A stretch of DNA of 12,040 nt from UBA8437 sp003445035. Lineage in GTDB: Bacteria; Planctomycetota; Planctomycetia; Planctomycetales; Planctomycetaceae. Position numbers and translations under genes: made by a program. Positions 1 to 6,834 of the stretch are shown here, one piece after another. The stretch lies in assembly GCA_937901285.1 (NCBI GenBank), contig CALCHI010000582.1, positions 1-12,040 on the forward strand, in the 5' to 3' direction. Below the pieces are notes generated by a model. It saw nothing but the letters and a program-made list of their open reading frames with translations. It was not told where the DNA came from and made no database searches. How positions within the stretch are numbered: the stretch's first letter is position 1; each line of letters starts with the position of its first letter.

Positions 1-30
1 GCCGTTTCCTCTTCAGCCGTTTCCTCTTCG
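1..30 (-). repeat. Two 15-bp direct repeats coding the acidic L21 tail
   Basis: Two adjacent 15-base units, at 1-15 and 16-30, differ only at their last base. They encode repeated Glu-Glu-Thr-Ala type residues at the C-terminus of L21. The array may continue to the left of the window. Unit length is a multiple of three, so copy-number change would keep the frame. Confidence 0.6.
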
Positions 31-413
31 GCGGCTGTTACAGGCTCCGTCGTTTCTTCCGGCTCTTCTTCTGGTGTCTCGATGATTTCCAGGCCCGGCA
101 CGCTGATGTCAGTGACCTTGATGGAAGTGTACTTCTGTCGGTGGCCAGTGTGTCGTCTGGAATTCTTCCGGCGTCGGATCTTCTGGATCTCGAGCTTGGG
201 ACCCTTGACCTCGGTCTCGACGACCTCGGCTGTGACCGTGGCCCCCTCGATCACCGGTTGCCCGATGGCACTGGAGCCACCGCCATTGGCCAGCAGCACT
301 CGGTCAAACTCGATGGTTTGACCGGGTTCTGAGCCCTTGCGGTAGTCGATGGTCAGTTCGTCACCGGGCGAAACGCGGTACTGGTGACTTCCGTCGGTAA
401 TGACAGCGAACAT
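1..413 (-). CDS. rplU: 50S ribosomal protein L21 (3' end beyond window)
   Basis: L21 is a 23S rRNA-binding protein of the large ribosomal subunit. The visible 137 residues begin MFAVITDGSHQYRV and contain the L21 hallmarks: a G-D-E-L turn near residues 17-20, FDRVLLANG near 36-44, and the basic loop KIRRRKNSRRHTGHRQ at about 78-93, which matches the rRNA-binding RRRK...GHRQ motif of the family. A typical L21 ends about ten residues after this loop. Here an acidic extension rich in Glu and Thr starts near residue 111 and runs off the window, so the stop codon is not seen. The gene starts 63 bases after the rne stop codon, and rne-rplU is a familiar order. rpmA (L27) would be expected next, outside the window. 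The ATG at 413 was chosen by alignment with L21 proteins; no strong Shine-Dalgarno precedes it. Family assignment is secure. Confidence 0.95.
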   Translation of the reverse strand, partial: MFAVITDGSHQYRVSPGDELTIDYRKGSEPGQTIEFDRVLLANGGGSSAIGQPVIEGATVTAEVVETEVKGPKLEIQKIRRRKNSRRHTGHRQKYTSIKVTDISVPGLEIIETPEEEPEETTEPVTAAEEETAEEET

Positions 414-465
414 GGCCGGAGTTCCGAGTCGCTTCGCAGGGAAGATGAAACGTGGAGAATCGATG

Positions 466-494
466 ATTGTAGAGGGTTATTTTTTCGATTTCGA
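466..494 (-). promoter_or_regulatory. Candidate internal promoter for rplU
   Basis: On the minus strand a perfect rnpB-like -10 hexamer TACAAT (466-471) is preceded at 17 bases by TCGAAA (489-494), four of six matches to TTGACA, with an A-rich spacer. It overlaps the last codons of rne and would start a transcript about 47 bases upstream of the rplU ATG. This would let L21 be made independently of rne. The -35 match is weak, so this is a prediction. Confidence 0.5.
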
Positions 495-2480
495 GCCACC
501 CGGCTGGGAAATCCGCACGTCTTTGCCGTGTTGATCCTTGCAGGTGGCGACCAGATGATTGGGGGAACAGTCTTTGAGAGTCGCAATTGAGACGGTGGCA
601 CCGCACTCTTGTTCGATTTCGTTGAGACTACGGCGTTTGCGATTGTTGAGGTATTCGCCGACCCGTTGGTGAACTTCGAGCCTGATGGACTGCACGTTGT
701 TCCGGCTGGCATTGCTGGCCACCAGTCGCATGACTTCGATCGCAACGCTCTCGGCCGTCTTGACCAGTCCCGTCCCATCGCAGCATGGACAGTCTTCGTA
801 GACACTCCGTTTCAGTGATGGTCGAATTCTCTGCCTGGTCATTTCGACCAGCCCAAACGGGCTGATTTTCAGCACCTTAGTCCGTGCCCGGTCTCTCTTG
901 AACGCGTCCTTGAGAGCTTTCTCGATGCCACGGCGGTGTTTTTCTTCCCTCATGTCGATGAAGTCGTTGACGATGACTCCACCGAGGTCACGAAGTCGGA
1001 TCTGTCGGCAGATTTCCTCGGCGGCCTTGAGGTTGAGCTTGTAGGCAGAGGTCTCGGCGTCATCCTTGGTGCGGAAGGTGCCGCTGTTGACATCGATGGC
1101 AACCAGGGCTTCGGTCTGGTCGATCACGATCGACCCACCGTTCTTCAGCGCGACTGTTCGGTCCTGAATCGCTTCGATCTCCGACTCGATGTTCCACTTC
1201 TGGAAGATCGGCTCGCTCTCCTCATAGAGTTTGACCCGGCTGGTCTGCCGTGGCATGCAGATCTTCATGAATTCCTGGGCCCGCTCGTAGGCCGCCTTCT
1301 CGTCAATCCACACCGTCTCGATTTCGCTGTTGTAGATGTCGCGAATGGTGCGGATGACCATGTCACTGTCTTCGTAGATCGCGGAGGGCGTGGGCGAGGA
1401 GGTGATCCGTCCGACAAGGACCTTCCAGAGCCGGATCAGGTAGTTCATGTCGCGTTGGAGGTCTCGCTTGGTGCGATCGGAACCGGCGGTGCGGACGATG
1501 AAACCGACGCCGGGAGGCGGGTCGAGTTCGTTCATTGCCTTGCGGAGCTTGCGGCGGATCTCGTCGCCTTCGATCTTGCGGCTGACCCCGACCCGGCCCA
1601 GTGCGGGCATGAGCACCAGGTAGCGGCCGGGAATCGAGACGTAAGTTGAGAGCGTCGGGCCCTTGGTGCCGATCCCTTCCTTGATCACCTGGACAACCAC
1701 CTCGCTGCCCTTTTTGAAGATGTCCTGGATCAAGGGCTTATTGCGTTGCCCCCGGTCGTTTCCGGCTCCGCCCCGTCGCTTGCCCTCGTTTCGTGTGGCC
1801 TGTTCCTTTTCGGTCAACAGGTGCTTGTAGTACTGGTACTCGACGTCGCTGACGTGAAGGAATCCGTTGCGACCGATGCCGAAGTCGACGAAGGCAGCCT
1901 GGATCGACGGTTCGATGTTGACCACGCGACCCTTGTAGATGTTGGCCACGCAACTCTCCAAGCTGTTGCGTTCGACGTAGAGCTCTTCGAGTACTCCATT
2001 TTCGGTGATCGCGATGCGACTTTCCTCTGGCTGCAACGCGTTGATCAACATCTCCTTTTTGATCTTTTTCTTACCGTCGGCCGTGTCCGATTTGGCTGCC
2101 GGCTGCGACGAGTTCTCAGCAGGGTTTCCGTCGGAGTTTCTTTGGTCCGACTTGCCCGATCCGCGCTTTCTGCGTCGGCCCCGTCCCCGCCGTCTCGAGG
2201 ATCCGGATCTGGATCCGTTGGCGTTCTCGTCAGACGACTTGCCATCGTCGTTCGTCGTGTCGGCCGCGGTATCAGCCGCGGTATCAGCCGCGGTATCAGC
2301 CGCGGTATCGGCCGCGGTGTCGAGTTCCAGCCCAGCGCCGAAGCCGGAGTCCGGTCCGGTTTCAGGTACTGTCGGAGGTTCCGGGTCGGCATCGACCCGG
2401 TCGAGGGCTCGTTCGAAATCCTGTTCGGCCGAGTCGTTGGCAGTGTCCTCGGATTGGGGGCCTGTGGTCTCGTCGATCAT
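477..2480 (-). CDS. rne: Ribonuclease E/G with an N-terminal disordered arm
   Basis: RNase E/G is the endonuclease that starts mRNA decay and trims rRNA. The 667-residue protein has an acidic N-terminal region (1-80) with five tandem D-T-A-A units, then an Arg-rich RNA-binding-like stretch near 91-114. The catalytic core follows: an S1 domain at about 177-283 interrupted by a basic loop at about 223-250, a 5'-sensor/RNase H-like region, and a DNase I-like domain. Asp463 (in AIDVNSG) and Asp506 (in NDFIDM) match the two metal-binding catalytic aspartates. Cys564 and Cys567 (CPCC, a CPxC motif) match the Zn-link that joins protomers. Unlike the E. coli enzyme there is no long C-terminal degradosome scaffold. 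The ATG at 2480 was chosen over an upstream in-frame start at 2564 because AAGGA lies seven bases before it. The gene lies between ptsI and rplU. Whether it behaves more like RNase E or RNase G cannot be told from sequence alone. Confidence 0.95.
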   Translation of the reverse strand: MIDETTGPQSEDTANDSAEQDFERALDRVDADPEPPTVPETGPDSGFGAGLELDTAADTAADTAADTAADTAADTTNDDGKSSDENANGSRSGSSRRRGRGRRRKRGSGKSDQRNSDGNPAENSSQPAAKSDTADGKKKIKKEMLINALQPEESRIAITENGVLEELYVERNSLESCVANIYKGRVVNIEPSIQAAFVDFGIGRNGFLHVSDVEYQYYKHLLTEKEQATRNEGKRRGGAGNDRGQRNKPLIQDIFKKGSEVVVQVIKEGIGTKGPTLSTYVSIPGRYLVLMPALGRVGVSRKIEGDEIRRKLRKAMNELDPPPGVGFIVRTAGSDRTKRDLQRDMNYLIRLWKVLVGRITSSPTPSAIYEDSDMVIRTIRDIYNSEIETVWIDEKAAYERAQEFMKICMPRQTSRVKLYEESEPIFQKWNIESEIEAIQDRTVALKNGGSIVIDQTEALVAIDVNSGTFRTKDDAETSAYKLNLKAAEEICRQIRLRDLGGVIVNDFIDMREEKHRRGIEKALKDAFKRDRARTKVLKISPFGLVEMTRQRIRPSLKRSVYEDCPCCDGTGLVKTAESVAIEVMRLVASNASRNNVQSIRLEVHQRVGEYLNNRKRRSLNEIEQECGATVSIATLKDCSPNHLVATCKDQHGKDVRISQPGGSKSKK
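2260..2319 (-). repeat. Five tandem 12-bp repeats inside rne
   Basis: Five head-to-tail 12-base units (plus-strand form TCAGCCGCGGTA, with single-base variants in the first and last units) encode five Asp-Thr-Ala-Ala units at about residues 54-73 of the RNase E/G arm. The three central copies are identical, which suggests recent expansion by slippage or unequal recombination. Changes in copy number would lengthen or shorten the arm by four residues without shifting the frame. Confidence 0.9.
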
Positions 2481-2786
2481 CTTTGTGTCCTTGGTGGCGG
2501 GCGGAGATCCGTCGCCTGTTGCGGCAGGTCTCCATGGCGATGCGCTGCCCGACTTCCTCGGCACTCGAACCGGTCCCTGTGGGGTCCGGGAGTAGCCGGG
2601 GTGCAGGTGAAACCGTCAGGGTGACGGTTCTGCGCTGTCGCGCCCTTGGTTGACTGTTTGTCGTTCGTTTTACTGTGACGAACATTTTTGTTTCAGCGTT
2701 GTTTTGGGTTGGTCTGCTCGACCGCCCGGAGGCCGTCTCAGCGATGGATTCCACCGGGCCGTTGTGTCCGGTGGAGGTGTGGCTGG
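2481..2786 (-). promoter_or_regulatory. rne upstream region and structured leader
   Basis: This 306-base gap separates the ptsI stop codon from rne. It contains a terminator-like hairpin next to ptsI, an AT-richer stretch at about 2640-2705 that probably carries the rne promoter (no convincing -35/-10 pair could be assigned), and two adjacent hairpins. One hairpin has perfect 8-bp arms AACCGTCA/TGACGGTT (2611-2618 and 2622-2629) with a 3-base loop. The other has GCGC arms at 2632-2635 and 2640-2643. In E. coli the rne 5' untranslated region mediates autoregulation; a similar role here is inference. Confidence 0.45.
2750..2775 (-). terminator. Hairpin downstream of ptsI, possible terminator
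   Basis: Perfect 8-bp arms TCCACCGG (2750-2757) and CCGGTGGA (2768-2775) enclose a 10-base loop, starting about 11 bases after the ptsI stop on the minus strand. There is no U-tract, so it may be a weak terminator, an attenuation point before rne, or an mRNA 3'-end stabiliser. Confidence 0.45.
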
Positions 2787-4535
2787 TTAGAGCACCAGGT
2801 CGGGACAGATGCGGTGGAGTTCACCGCGGAGGTAGTTTTCGACGTCACGTGCGAGGTCGAGCGTCAGGGCGTGAGCCGCGATCTGCTCGGCCGACTCGAT
2901 CGTCAGGTTTCGGATGACTTCCTTGATTTCGGGGATCGCGTGAGGTGTTGAGCTGAATTGTCGGATGCCCATACCGATCAACAACGAGATAAATACCGGA
3001 TCGGAACTCATCTGGCCGCAAACGGTCACGGCAACATCGTGCTTCGCGGCGGCAGAAACAACGTTGCGGATCAGGCGGAGGATCGAGGGATCACCGGACC
3101 GGTAAAGGTTGGCGACGCTCGGGTCCGCCCGGTCGACCGCCAGCGTATACTGGATCAGGTCGTTTGTGCCGATCGAGAAAAAATCGACCTCGCGGGCGAA
3201 TTCCTCGGCCAGCATCACCGCTGCGGGCACTTCAACCATGATACCAACCTGGACGTCTCGACGGAATGGCACCTGCTGTTCTTCGAGGTCATCCATGACA
3301 TCTCCGAGGATCATGCGGGCCTGCCGAAGTTCCATCAGGTTGCTGACGAGCGGGAACATCACCCGCACGTCGCCATCGACAGCCGCCCGGAGGATGGCTC
3401 TCAGTTGCGTCTTGAACAGTGGGATGTTGTGGAGTGAGAGTCGGATGCTGCGGAGTCCGAGTTGGGGGTTGACCACGTCGGGGGCCAGTTCTCCGATCGT
3501 CTCGGGCACCTTGTCGGCTCCGACATCCAGCGTCCGGATCGTCACGGGGTGATCGGGGGCGGCGGCGATCACCTTGCGATAGGCTTCGTAGTGATCTTCC
3601 TCGCTGGGAATCTGGTTTCGCTCGAGATAAAGGAACTCGGTCCGGTACAGTCCGATTCCCTTGGAGCCTCGCTCACGGCAGACCTCCGCCTCTTCGGGAA
3701 ACTCGATGTTCCCCAGCAACGTGATCGATTCTCCGTCGATCGTTTCGGCCGGCAGAGTCTTCAGCGAAGCGAGTCGTTCGGTGACCGAGTGGACCCGTAT
3801 TTCGAGATCGCGGTATTTTGCCAGGGTCTCGTCGTCGGGTTCGAGAATCACCTCACCGTGGTTCCCGTCGATGATGACCATCTCGCCGCCGGAGACATCC
3901 GAGAGAAAATGTCCGAGGCCGACGACGGCGGGGATTTCCAACGCGCCGGCCAGGATCGCGGTGTGACTGGTGTGTCCCCCCACCTCGGTGGCGAAACCCA
4001 TCACGAACTCACGGTCGAGGTTGGCGGTTTCGCTGGGTGTCAGGTTGTGGGCCAGCACGATCACCGGTGCCCTCAGGTGCAACAGTTCCTCACGACGTTC
4101 ACCGAGCAGGTGCCTGAGGATTCTCTTTTCGAGATCGAAGATGTCGACGGCCCGCTCGGCGTGGTACTGGTTGCCGAGGTTCTGGAGATCACGAGCGAAT
4201 CGTCTGAGCACCCGGCTCGAGGCGTATTCGGGTGAGAGGCTCTTTTCGCTGATCAATCCCTCGATCTCGGCGATCAGCTTGGGATCGCGAGCCATCTGCA
4301 GGTGGGCCCCGAAGATCGCTCCGAACTGGTCACCGAGCTGTTCGCGAGCCAGTCGTTCGTTTTCCTTGATTTCTTCCCAGACCGTATCGAGCGTGCTGCG
4401 GAATCGTCCGAGCTCGGTTTCGACGGCGTCGATCGAGACGAACCGTTGCGGGATGCGGAATTCCTCGGTCCCCAGCACGACCACTTCACCGGTGACGACA
4501 CCGGGAGAGACGGCGATCCCGCGCTTGACCTGCAT
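2787..4535 (-). CDS. ptsI: PTS enzyme I (phosphoenolpyruvate-protein phosphotransferase)
   Basis: Enzyme I takes phosphate from phosphoenolpyruvate and passes it to HPr in the cytoplasm. The 582 residues match the usual length of about 570-580. The N-terminal part has the helical HPr-binding subdomain at about 35-145. The phospho-histidine swivel domain carries the GGHTSHTAILA motif with active-site His191. The C-terminal PEP-binding barrel contains YRTEFLYLER, TIRTLDVGADK, LGLRSIRLSLH, the FFSIGTNDLIQYT signature, and Cys506 in VCGQMS, equivalent to the acid-base cysteine of E. coli EI. All key residues appear intact. The ATG at 4535 begins the canonical MQVKRGIAVSPGV start and lies 23 bases after the HPr stop, so the two genes are almost certainly one operon. 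No sugar-specific IIB or IIC gene is present in the window, which favours a regulatory phosphorelay. Confidence 0.97.
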   Translation of the reverse strand: MQVKRGIAVSPGVVTGEVVVLGTEEFRIPQRFVSIDAVETELGRFRSTLDTVWEEIKENERLAREQLGDQFGAIFGAHLQMARDPKLIAEIEGLISEKSLSPEYASSRVLRRFARDLQNLGNQYHAERAVDIFDLEKRILRHLLGERREELLHLRAPVIVLAHNLTPSETANLDREFVMGFATEVGGHTSHTAILAGALEIPAVVGLGHFLSDVSGGEMVIIDGNHGEVILEPDDETLAKYRDLEIRVHSVTERLASLKTLPAETIDGESITLLGNIEFPEEAEVCRERGSKGIGLYRTEFLYLERNQIPSEEDHYEAYRKVIAAAPDHPVTIRTLDVGADKVPETIGELAPDVVNPQLGLRSIRLSLHNIPLFKTQLRAILRAAVDGDVRVMFPLVSNLMELRQARMILGDVMDDLEEQQVPFRRDVQVGIMVEVPAAVMLAEEFAREVDFFSIGTNDLIQYTLAVDRADPSVANLYRSGDPSILRLIRNVVSAAAKHDVAVTVCGQMSSDPVFISLLIGMGIRQFSSTPHAIPEIKEVIRNLTIESAEQIAAHALTLDLARDVENYLRGELHRICPDLVL

Positions 4536-4558
4536 GCCGGCACCGACTTTCCCGGGAG

Positions 4559-4870
4559 CTAGCGATCCGACCCGGTGGCCGGTTGCGAGCCGGAGGCCGG
4601 GTCGTCGAAGTTGGACTCGAAGAGTCTTGCGAGCGCCTTGACGGCCTCTCCAGCTTCTGCCCCACGGGCCTCGAGTACCAGCACGCTGCCGTTCTCGGCC
4701 GAAAGCGTCAGCAGGTCGAGCATCGTCTTGGCATCGGCCGATCGATCCTCTTTCTGGATCTGGATCTCACAGGAAAATCGCTCGGCCGTCCGCACGATCA
4801 GCGAGCAGGGCACCATGTGCAGGCCCTGTTCGAGACCGACCCGGACGGTTTTTTGAGCGGTGTAAGTCAT
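4559..4870 (-). CDS. ptsH: HPr-family phosphocarrier protein with an atypical active site
   Basis: HPr carries phosphate from enzyme I to EIIA proteins. This 103-residue protein keeps the HPr fold pattern: the active-site loop GLHMVPCSLIV (13 onward) with His18 as the phosphorylated residue, and the helix DAKTMLDLLTL at about 46-56. The usual HARP motif has Arg two residues after His. Here that position is Val20, and the residue before it is Met. The regulatory serine of HPr (Ser46) is replaced by Thr49. About 15 hydrophilic residues extend the C-terminus beyond a typical 85-90 residue HPr. The ATG at 4870 gives a normal HPr N-terminus; only a weak AGAAG precedes it. It sits directly upstream of ptsI and 231 bases downstream of the EIIA gene. 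The Arg loss could lower phosphotransfer rate or mark a specialised lineage; the neighbouring ptsI argues it still works. Confidence 0.93.
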   Translation of the reverse strand: MTYTAQKTVRVGLEQGLHMVPCSLIVRTAERFSCEIQIQKEDRSADAKTMLDLLTLSAENGSVLVLEARGAEAGEAVKALARLFESNFDDPASGSQPATGSDR

Positions 4871-5101
4871 CGGCTTCTGTGAGCGGTCTGGTGGTTCGAG
4901 TGGTTGGGAAAGACCTCAAGTCGCTCGACGTCCCCGGAAACTGAGTCCGGCGACGGTTGGTGATGGTTTTCTGGTTGTCCGATGAGGAACCGTCGCGGTG
5001 GAGAAGAATTCGAATGAGGGTGTTTGCGACGGCAAGATACGCCCGGCAGGATCCCCCCGGCCGGACCATGTCACGACCGGAGGCTGTCGGGAAACGAGTG
5101 G
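4871..5101. other. ptsN-ptsH spacer, no gene seen
   Basis: This 231-base spacer between the EIIA stop and the HPr start holds no supported gene. I found no convincing promoter or U-tract terminator. It may hold a weak ptsH promoter, or may simply be the untranslated part of a ptsN-ptsH-ptsI transcript. Confidence 0.4.
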
Positions 5102-5575
5102 CTATTCCAATTGGTTGTTGTCGGCTTCCTCGAGCAGTTCGACAACTTCCGTGGAGGTCTGTGCCTGCCGGAGGAAGTTGCAGAAGTTCGGGTTCCGCAG
5201 GTGCCGGGAAATACTCTCCAGCCCACGCAAGTGGTCGCCTGGGAGATCGGGCGGCGAAATCAACAAGAACAGGATATGCACAGCTTCGCCATCGAGGCTG
5301 GCGAAGTCAACACCCCGAGTGGAGAGTGCCACGGTGGCAGTCAGTTGATCGACGGCGGCGTGCTTTGTGTGCGGGACGGCGACACCGTTGCCGATTCCGG
5401 TCGATCCGAGCTCTTCTCGCTTGAGGATCGCCGAGATGATCACGTCGCTGTCCTCAACGGGGATCCGCCCGGCCGAGGAAAGACTCTCGACCATGCCACG
5501 GATGGCCTCGTCCTTGGTGCTCGCGTCGAGATCGGTGACGATCGACTCGGGAACGACAAATTCAGTCAGCCGCAT
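5102..5575 (-). CDS. ptsN: PTS EIIA component, nitrogen-regulatory (PtsN-like) type
   Basis: EIIA(Ntr/Fru)-family domains accept phosphate from HPr. The free-standing PtsN type acts in regulation rather than sugar uptake. The 157-residue protein is one EIIA domain. The hallmark KREELGSTGIGNGVAVPHTKH runs at about 52-72, with phosphorylated His69, and a short helical tail ends EEADNNQLE. There is no fused IIB, IIC or HPr domain. The ATG at 5575 was preferred to in-frame upstream GTG options because GGAG lies six bases before it and the protein then starts MRLTEFVVPESI like its relatives. It is the first gene of the ptsN-ptsH-ptsI group and has its own strong promoter and a leader of about 235 bases. 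A sugar-type EIIA of the fructose family cannot be fully excluded, but no permease genes are nearby. Confidence 0.93.
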   Translation of the reverse strand: MRLTEFVVPESIVTDLDASTKDEAIRGMVESLSSAGRIPVEDSDVIISAILKREELGSTGIGNGVAVPHTKHAAVDQLTATVALSTRGVDFASLDGEAVHILFLLISPPDLPGDHLRGLESISRHLRNPNFCNFLRQAQTSTEVVELLEEADNNQLE

Positions 5576-5816
5576 GAAACACTCCGTGGGATTCCGCCCC
5601 GGTTGTACCGGCCGACCCTGGCCAGATGATCCCCCCGGGGTGGCTTCCTCGTCCCGCTCTTCCTCACGGGCCAGATTTCGTCGGTCAGTACGTTCCGCCG
5701 GTGATCCTGCTGACACATCCTGTGGCGTCCGGAGTCGCCCTCGAGCCGGTGCAGGTCTGTTCCGAAGGTTCTCGAGTTGCCACTCCGGATGAGCGGCTCA
5801 AGACATGAGCCGTTTG
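5576..5816 (-). promoter_or_regulatory. Long structured 5' leader of ptsN
   Basis: From the predicted transcription start (about 5810) to the ptsN ATG is about 235 bases. The transcript would begin with a perfect 7-bp hairpin: CGGCTCA/TGAGCCG arms at 5794-5800 and 5806-5812. A nested fold follows: 8-bp arms 5782-5789 with 5728-5735 (ACTCCGGA/TCCGGAGT), enclosing 6-bp arms CTCGAG at 5771-5776 with CTCGAG at 5740-5745. Such nesting suggests a cis-regulatory RNA, but it matches no riboswitch class I recognise. Nothing clear was seen in the remaining leader apart from the ribosome binding site. Confidence 0.45.
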
Positions 5817-5844
5817 ATTGTAGTGGGCCGGTCGGGAGCGTCAA
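5817..5844 (-). promoter_or_regulatory. Sigma70-type promoter of ptsN
   Basis: On the minus strand the -35 element TTGACG (5839-5844) and the -10 element TACAAT (5817-5822) are 16 bases apart, close to the housekeeping consensus and nearly the same as the rnpB promoter. Transcription would start near 5810 and read ptsN, then probably ptsH and ptsI. Confidence 0.8.
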
Positions 5845-5920
5845 TTCAACCGGAGTCGTCGAAAGTGAACAACTGCCAGGGGAACAGCCGCGGGTGTCCC
5901 ACTGAGAACGGCTGGGCCGG

Positions 5921-6154
5921 TTATTCGGCGCCGTCCGCCTGGCCGTCGGTTTCACCGTGCGACGCACCACCTTGATCGACGTTCGGTTCCCACTGGTCGG
6001 GGATCGCCGAGAACTCGAATTCGGGCAATCGCGTGTCACTGTCGATCGACGCTGAGAAATCCCCGACGTGGCATCCTCCCAGCACCGTCAGGGTGATGCT
6101 CAGCGCCAGCGTGGCCAGCACGGGTGAGAATGTGGCCAGGTGAGGGCGAGGCAT
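5921..6154 (-). CDS. Small predicted lipoprotein, hypothetical
   Basis: The 77-residue product has a type II signal peptide: a short basic start (MPRPH), a hydrophobic stretch to about residue 25, and a lipobox VLGGC, predicting lipidation of the Cys near residue 27 and anchoring to a membrane. The mature part is only about 50 residues, hydrophilic and acidic, ending in a Gly/Asp/Glu-rich tail. No known domain is recognisable and no function is assigned. The ATG at 6154 was preferred to the longer in-frame start at 6262 because it gives a proper signal peptide and follows a GGTGGAA ribosome-binding-like sequence. The gene lies between rnpB and ptsN on the same strand. It may be transcribed from its own weak promoter or by read-through from rnpB. 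The coding call rests on the lipobox, because the protein is short. Confidence 0.7.
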   Translation of the reverse strand: MPRPHLATFSPVLATLALSITLTVLGGCHVGDFSASIDSDTRLPEFEFSAIPDQWEPNVDQGGASHGETDGQADGAE

Positions 6155-6191
6155 CAGCGAATTTCCACCGCGTGGCTCGGGGGTCCAGCGG

Positions 6192-6221
6192 TTGATAGCA
6201 GCCACTTGGTCGACGAGGCAA
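6192..6221 (-). promoter_or_regulatory. Possible promoter of the small lipoprotein gene
   Basis: On the minus strand TTGCCT (6216-6221) and TATCAA (6192-6197) are 18 bases apart, about 40 bases upstream of the lipoprotein ATG. The match is moderate, and read-through from rnpB is an alternative. Confidence 0.3.
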
Positions 6222-6278
6222 GAGGAAACGCCGATTTGCGTTGGGACCGGCCAGAGGTGCAACCGGGCGAAGAAACGA

Positions 6279-6689
<411 letters not shown>

Positions 6690-6698
6690 TCGGCTGTT

Positions 6699-6726
6699 AT
6701 TGTAGGTGCCCGCGCAGGCGGGTCAA
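6699..6726 (-). promoter_or_regulatory. Sigma70-type promoter of rnpB
   Basis: On the minus strand TTGACC (6721-6726) and TACAAT (6699-6704) are separated by 16 bases. The predicted start near 6692 falls within a few bases of the rnpB P1 helix, so position and consensus support each other. Confidence 0.87.
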
Positions 6727-6773
6727 CGGCTTCGATTGGTCAGCGGTCGTCCCGGACGAATTTGCCCGGCAAT

Positions 6774-6802
6774 TTGACCCCGACTCACCCCGGCGCTAGA
6801 TT
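6774..6802 (+). promoter_or_regulatory. Sigma70-type promoter of rsgA
   Basis: TTGACC (6774-6779) and TAGATT (6797-6802) are 17 bases apart. Transcription would begin near 6809, leaving a short leader of about 26 bases. The promoter diverges from that of rnpB, with about 47 bases between the two -35 elements. Confidence 0.75.
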
Positions 6803-6834
6803 GGCCAATGACACATTGCGTCGAGGCTTGAGGT

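Noticed and set aside
2481..2564. 28-residue N-terminal extension of RNase E/G from an upstream in-frame start
   Set aside because: The ATG at 2480 has a strong AAGGA at ideal spacing, while the upstream start has none.
1746..2624. 292-codon plus-strand open frame opposite rne, with repetitive Gly-Ile-Ser-Arg units
   Set aside because: The repeats are only the 12-bp array of rne read on the other strand. No independent evidence of coding was found.
5566..5718. 50-codon frame starting at an ATG in the ptsN leader and overlapping the ptsN start by 10 bases
   Set aside because: It could be a coupled leader peptide, but it lacks a properly spaced ribosome binding site and its composition (Arg/Gly-rich) is typical of noncoding GC-rich DNA.
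5885..5914. 6-bp inverted repeat CAGCCG/CGGCTG after the lipoprotein gene as a terminator
   Set aside because: The stem is short, the loop is 18 bases and there is no T-run, so it is too weak to call.
6808..6831. Seven-codon ATG reading frame just before the rsgA TTG start
   Set aside because: The ATG falls at the predicted transcription start and there is no room for a ribosome binding site. It most likely occurs by chance.
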